Source: Spirosoma arboris (GTDB lineage Bacteria; Bacteroidota; Bacteroidia; Cytophagales; Spirosomataceae). From it: a DNA stretch of 64,000 nt. The position numbers and the translations under genes were made by a program. Shown here piece after piece: positions 60,955-64,000 of the stretch. The stretch is taken from NCBI RefSeq assembly GCF_009754945.1, contig NZ_WPIN01000029.1:18346-82345 (forward strand), written 5' to 3'. Each line of letters starts with the position of its first letter. Within the stretch, counting starts at the first letter, position 1. The notes under the pieces were generated by a model. It worked only from the letters and a program-made list of their open reading frames with translations, made no database searches and was not told the DNA's origin.

Positions 60955-63885
60955 ATGGGAGCAGGAGCCGTTAATATAGCCCTCGGTTTAACCATTACTG
61001 ACCTACTCAGAGGGTTTAATACCGCAGGCGCAACCGTCCGCCAATTTACCAGTCTGACTCAATCGCAGTTTAATAGCCTTAATGGAGTGGGGTCTATTCC
61101 AGCAGCCTCCGTTGCCTCGATCACCACAGCAATGGGATTGGCCAACAGGCAGATAAACCCGTTGATTGCAGGATTGGGCAACCTTAGACAGTCGGGTATA
61201 GGGCTAACTTCACTCGCTAGTGGATTTGGGAGCCTCTTCGCTGTAGACAAGATCGTTGGTTTTGGGTCGGCGATTGCCGAAGCAAGCGGCAAATCAGAGA
61301 AGTACTTTGCCATACTACGTAATGGATTAGGTAGTAGCACCGGAGCAAAAGACAACCTGTCTATGCTAACGGACTTTGCCGCTTCTACTCCATTTGGACT
61401 TGATGAATTAACCGGCTCGTTCGTTAAGTTCGTCAACAGAGGGATAACGCCAACCAAGAAAGAGCTAACGAACCTGGGGGACCTAGCGGCCTCACAGGGT
61501 AAAGGATTCGATCAGTTGACCGAGGCAATCCTAGACGCTCAATCCGGCGAATTTGAACGGCTAAAGGAGTTTGGGATCAAAGCGGCTAAGTCGGGCGATT
61601 CAGTCACCCTCTCGTTCAAAGGCGTAACGCAGACAATCAAGAATACTAGTGATGAGATTACGAAGGCTATCTACGGCTTTGGTCAACTTGGTGGGGTTGC
61701 AGGCGGTATGGCTGCGGTGAGTCAAACACTGGAGGGGAAATTGAGCAATCTGGGCGATAGTTTTGATCGGCTACTGGTGGCGCTGGGTGAAGCAGGCGTT
61801 GCAGGCGGCTTCAAAGAGGCTATCGATATGGGGCAACGATTCCTTTCTTTCGTTACCGAGCTGATTGCCAAGTCTCCGGTTGAGGATCTTCGAGCCCAAC
61901 AAACCGAGCTAAATGGCCTTGTTGGGGCCTTGGCGCTGGCCAGTGATAACGAGGGGGTACGACTAAATCTAATTCAGCGCCTTAAGCAGGAATACCCGGA
62001 ATTTCTGGGCAACCTCAACAGTGAATCCATAACGACTGATCTATTGTCTACCCGGCTAGCTGCGGTCAACGAGCAGTACGAACGAAAGATTCGGATTGCA
62101 CTAGGTCAACAGAAGATCCAAAAGGCAACAGAAGCGGTAACCCAGGCCATCGATCAACAATCGAACGCGTTACGGCAGCTCTCTCTGGCTTCGGGCCAAT
62201 CGGTTACTGATCTGGAGAAATTGAGTAGTACTGAGCGGATTGCCTTGGCCCGCAGATTAGCCGCCGAACAGCCCCAGCAAAATCTGGGGATGGGGGTTTC
62301 CGGGCCAGGGCCCTTATCCGCTGTCGCTACTGTCCTGGAGCAAGCGGGTAGGCAGCAGGCAACAGCACAGGCGGAGTTAAATAATCTCCTGGCTGAGAAT
62401 GCGACCCGTCAGGCAGACTTAACGACGGAAACGGTTAGTGGATACAAACAACAAATTGGGTTGATCCAGGAGAAGATTAAGCTGCATAAGATCGAGAAAG
62501 CCGAGGGGCTAGCCGAAATAAAACGCCTTAACGATCAGATCCTGATTGCTCAGGGCAAACAAATACCCGTCACACCTACGCTTTCTACGAAACCCACTGT
62601 AAAGGTGAAGGTTGAACCTTTATTAGACACTAGCAACCTGTCGGTCTTTAAGCGTTACGCCGAACAGCTTAAAAAGGAAATACAGGCAATTGGACCCACA
62701 GATGTTAATGAAGGTGATTCGGATGCGGTAAAGAGAAGTAAGGCCATGTTGGATGCCTTACTGAAGCAAAAGCAGGCTGAGTTTGTCGCTATCAATGACA
62801 GCATTAATCAATTAGAATCGCGGGTCACTAAGACGACAAGTTCGCCTGTTGCAATTCCGGGCTTGTCTGAAATAGCGAGTCCGGCTACGCGTGAGGTCGT
62901 TGCGGGCATTGTCGAACAAGTCGGGAAGCTCAAGGAAAGTACTCCTGGGATATTTACCAATACGGGCTTAAGTGGCTTTATCAGTAGCCTGGGTATAGCC
63001 AAGCCTAGTCTAGAGTTTTATCGAAATAAACTCAACGAAATACAGGCAACAATCGCAAACTTTCCTGCTTTGGGATTGCCCATACCAAAGGACGCCATCG
63101 ACTTACTGGCTCTTTATACCCAGAAAGTAAACGAAGCCGAACGGGCACTTGAAGCGGCTAAACTAGCTGCCGAGAATCAACGTCTGGCGAGCCTACCCAA
63201 ATTAGGCGGGGTGCAATTAGGCGGTTTAAACCTACAACTATTTAATGACTCTGCTAACACCCTGACGGAGCGATCAAAGCAATTAGGGGCTTCGGTGACC
63301 TCGGCAATTCAGGGAGCGGCTAGTAGCTCAATAACTGCTCTGGGGGAATGGGTAGGGGGAATGTTTGCCGGAACTGAAAAGCTAGGTAATCTTCCGATAG
63401 CCATTGGGGGTATTTTCGCCAACCTCGCAAAAGTTATGGGTTCCTCTCTGGTCGCCTTTGGTACGGCAGGTTTAGCCGCTAAAGCATTTGTTGGTAATCC
63501 TATAGGCGCTATTGCTGCGGGGCTTGCCTTAACCGTGCTGGGGTCCGCTTTACAGGCAACGATGCAGAAGCAGGTCTCTGGAATAAAAGATTTTGCGGGT
63601 GGTGGCTTATTCACAGGCGAAAGTATTATTCGAGTTGGTGAGAATGCCCGCGCTTTACGGGGTGGTGGTGAGTTCGTAGCCCCTGTCGCTCTTGGCGCAG
63701 ATTTGATTAGTACTCGAATAATGGAAAATCTTCAACCAACGCTTAACCCCAATCTAAGGCAAAGGACTGTAGGGCTAGCGCGTAGGTCAGTTGAGGTGAA
63801 TTTAAGCGGTGAATTTAAGTTAAGGGGGACCGATTTGTATTGGTCCCTTGAAAGGACAAAAGAGTCATTGCAATTCCTACTGTAA
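60955..63885 (+). CDS. Phage tail tape-measure protein
   Basis: A 976-residue protein. The N-terminal tape-measure domain is clear: FGSAIAEASGKSEKYFAILR, NLSMLTDFAASTPFGLDELT, GSFVKFVNRGITPTKKELTN, LGDLAASQGKGFDQLTEAIL. Long helical and coiled-coil stretches follow (AEGLAEIKRLNDQILIAQGK, EAERALEAAKLAAENQ). The C-terminal 150 residues have Gly/Ala-rich hydrophobic helices (GAASSSITALGEWVGGMFAG, LPIAIGGIFANLAKVMGSSL, VAFGTAGLAAKAFVGNPIGA) that may insert in a membrane, and a DFAGGGLFTGESIIRVGENA tail of the usual kind. It sets tail length in siphophage-like tails or contracting particles. The start GAGAVNIALGLTITDLLRGF is standard for the family. Confidence 0.9.
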   Translation: MGAGAVNIALGLTITDLLRGFNTAGATVRQFTSLTQSQFNSLNGVGSIPAASVASITTAMGLANRQINPLIAGLGNLRQSGIGLTSLASGFGSLFAVDKIVGFGSAIAEASGKSEKYFAILRNGLGSSTGAKDNLSMLTDFAASTPFGLDELTGSFVKFVNRGITPTKKELTNLGDLAASQGKGFDQLTEAILDAQSGEFERLKEFGIKAAKSGDSVTLSFKGVTQTIKNTSDEITKAIYGFGQLGGVAGGMAAVSQTLEGKLSNLGDSFDRLLVALGEAGVAGGFKEAIDMGQRFLSFVTELIAKSPVEDLRAQQTELNGLVGALALASDNEGVRLNLIQRLKQEYPEFLGNLNSESITTDLLSTRLAAVNEQYERKIRIALGQQKIQKATEAVTQAIDQQSNALRQLSLASGQSVTDLEKLSSTERIALARRLAAEQPQQNLGMGVSGPGPLSAVATVLEQAGRQQATAQAELNNLLAENATRQADLTTETVSGYKQQIGLIQEKIKLHKIEKAEGLAEIKRLNDQILIAQGKQIPVTPTLSTKPTVKVKVEPLLDTSNLSVFKRYAEQLKKEIQAIGPTDVNEGDSDAVKRSKAMLDALLKQKQAEFVAINDSINQLESRVTKTTSSPVAIPGLSEIASPATREVVAGIVEQVGKLKESTPGIFTNTGLSGFISSLGIAKPSLEFYRNKLNEIQATIANFPALGLPIPKDAIDLLALYTQKVNEAERALEAAKLAAENQRLASLPKLGGVQLGGLNLQLFNDSANTLTERSKQLGASVTSAIQGAASSSITALGEWVGGMFAGTEKLGNLPIAIGGIFANLAKVMGSSLVAFGTAGLAAKAFVGNPIGAIAAGLALTVLGSALQATMQKQVSGIKDFAGGGLFTGESIIRVGENARALRGGGEFVAPVALGADLISTRIMENLQPTLNPNLRQRTVGLARRSVEVNLSGEFKLRGTDLYWSLERTKESLQFLL

Positions 63886-63910
63886 TGCACCTGTTTTACA
63901 CCCAAACGAT

Positions 63911-64000
63911 ATGATACCAACGGAACAAACGTACACGAAAGAGGATCGGACTTATGTGAAGTCCGATTACTTTGCATACCTGGTGCAGAATGACTTAATT
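63911..64000 (+). CDS. Phage-element protein, partial (window edge)
   Basis: ATG at 63911 opens a 30-codon frame to the window end: MIPTEQTYTKEDRTYVKSDY and then FAYLVQNDLI. It starts 25 bp after the tape-measure stop in the same direction, so it is the next tail gene. The visible part is too short for a family; genes placed here usually encode distal tail or baseplate proteins. Confidence 0.6.
   Translation, partial: MIPTEQTYTKEDRTYVKSDYFAYLVQNDLI

Overview
The window looks like the chromosome of a Cytophagales-type Bacteroidota, most like Spirosoma. The signs are a SusC/SusD polysaccharide-utilisation locus with a one-piece hybrid two-component regulator, two families of GH97 enzymes, many short lipoproteins with N-terminal lipoboxes, LytTR proteins without receiver domains, a secreted multi-domain metalloprotease, Bacteroidota-type TAnnTTTG promoter boxes and few Shine-Dalgarno sites. 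The genus is inferred from gene style only.

Region 1 (1-24.3 kb) is loosely packed. It holds small lipoproteins, two stand-alone LytTR regulators, an S41 peptidase, two related YD-type lipoproteins, an M43-like metalloprotease, a sensor kinase next to a permuted-papain amidase, an exported Hcp-like protein, a di-haem cytochrome c peroxidase, a methyltransferase with an AraC regulator, and much decayed material. The decay includes C-terminal relics of a beta-roll surface protein, an outer-membrane-barrel pseudogene behind two perfect hairpins, and a dispersed hairpin-bearing repeat.

Region 2 (24.6-44.2 kb) is catabolic. A separate GH97 gene and a Crp/FAD-monooxygenase pair precede a complete locus: a divergent HTCS sensor-regulator, then susC, susD, a GH28-like beta-helix hydrolase, a second GH97 and a heparinase II/III-like lyase, with gaps of 5-28 bp that imply one operon. 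The sensor would detect a released oligosaccharide in the periplasm, SusCD would import it, and the three enzymes would trim it. The combination suggests an acidic, uronate-containing glycan, but the substrate is not settled by sequence.

Region 3 (44.2-52.8 kb) holds a TIR-domain protein (candidate NADase or defence effector), a methyltransferase, two convergent paralogous surface proteins with NTFxG repeats, and between them a copy of the dispersed repeat, a dead IS3-family element and a tRNA-Pro-like sequence.

Region 4 (52.8-64 kb) is an integrated phage-like element. Its left edge is the 3' half of a tRNA-Gly(CCC) gene (minus strand) with that tRNA's terminator still outside. Inside come a tyrosine recombinase, a protein of unknown function, an excisionase-like protein, a PD-(D/E)xK nuclease, a RepA-like ATPase, an AEP-type primase containing a duplicated hairpin, a moron-like NTF2 gene on the other strand, a 640-bp repeat-rich non-coding stretch, an HNH nuclease and a tail tape-measure protein. 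No terminase, portal or capsid gene lies between the replication and tail genes. The right end and the intact tRNA-Gly should lie beyond 64 kb.
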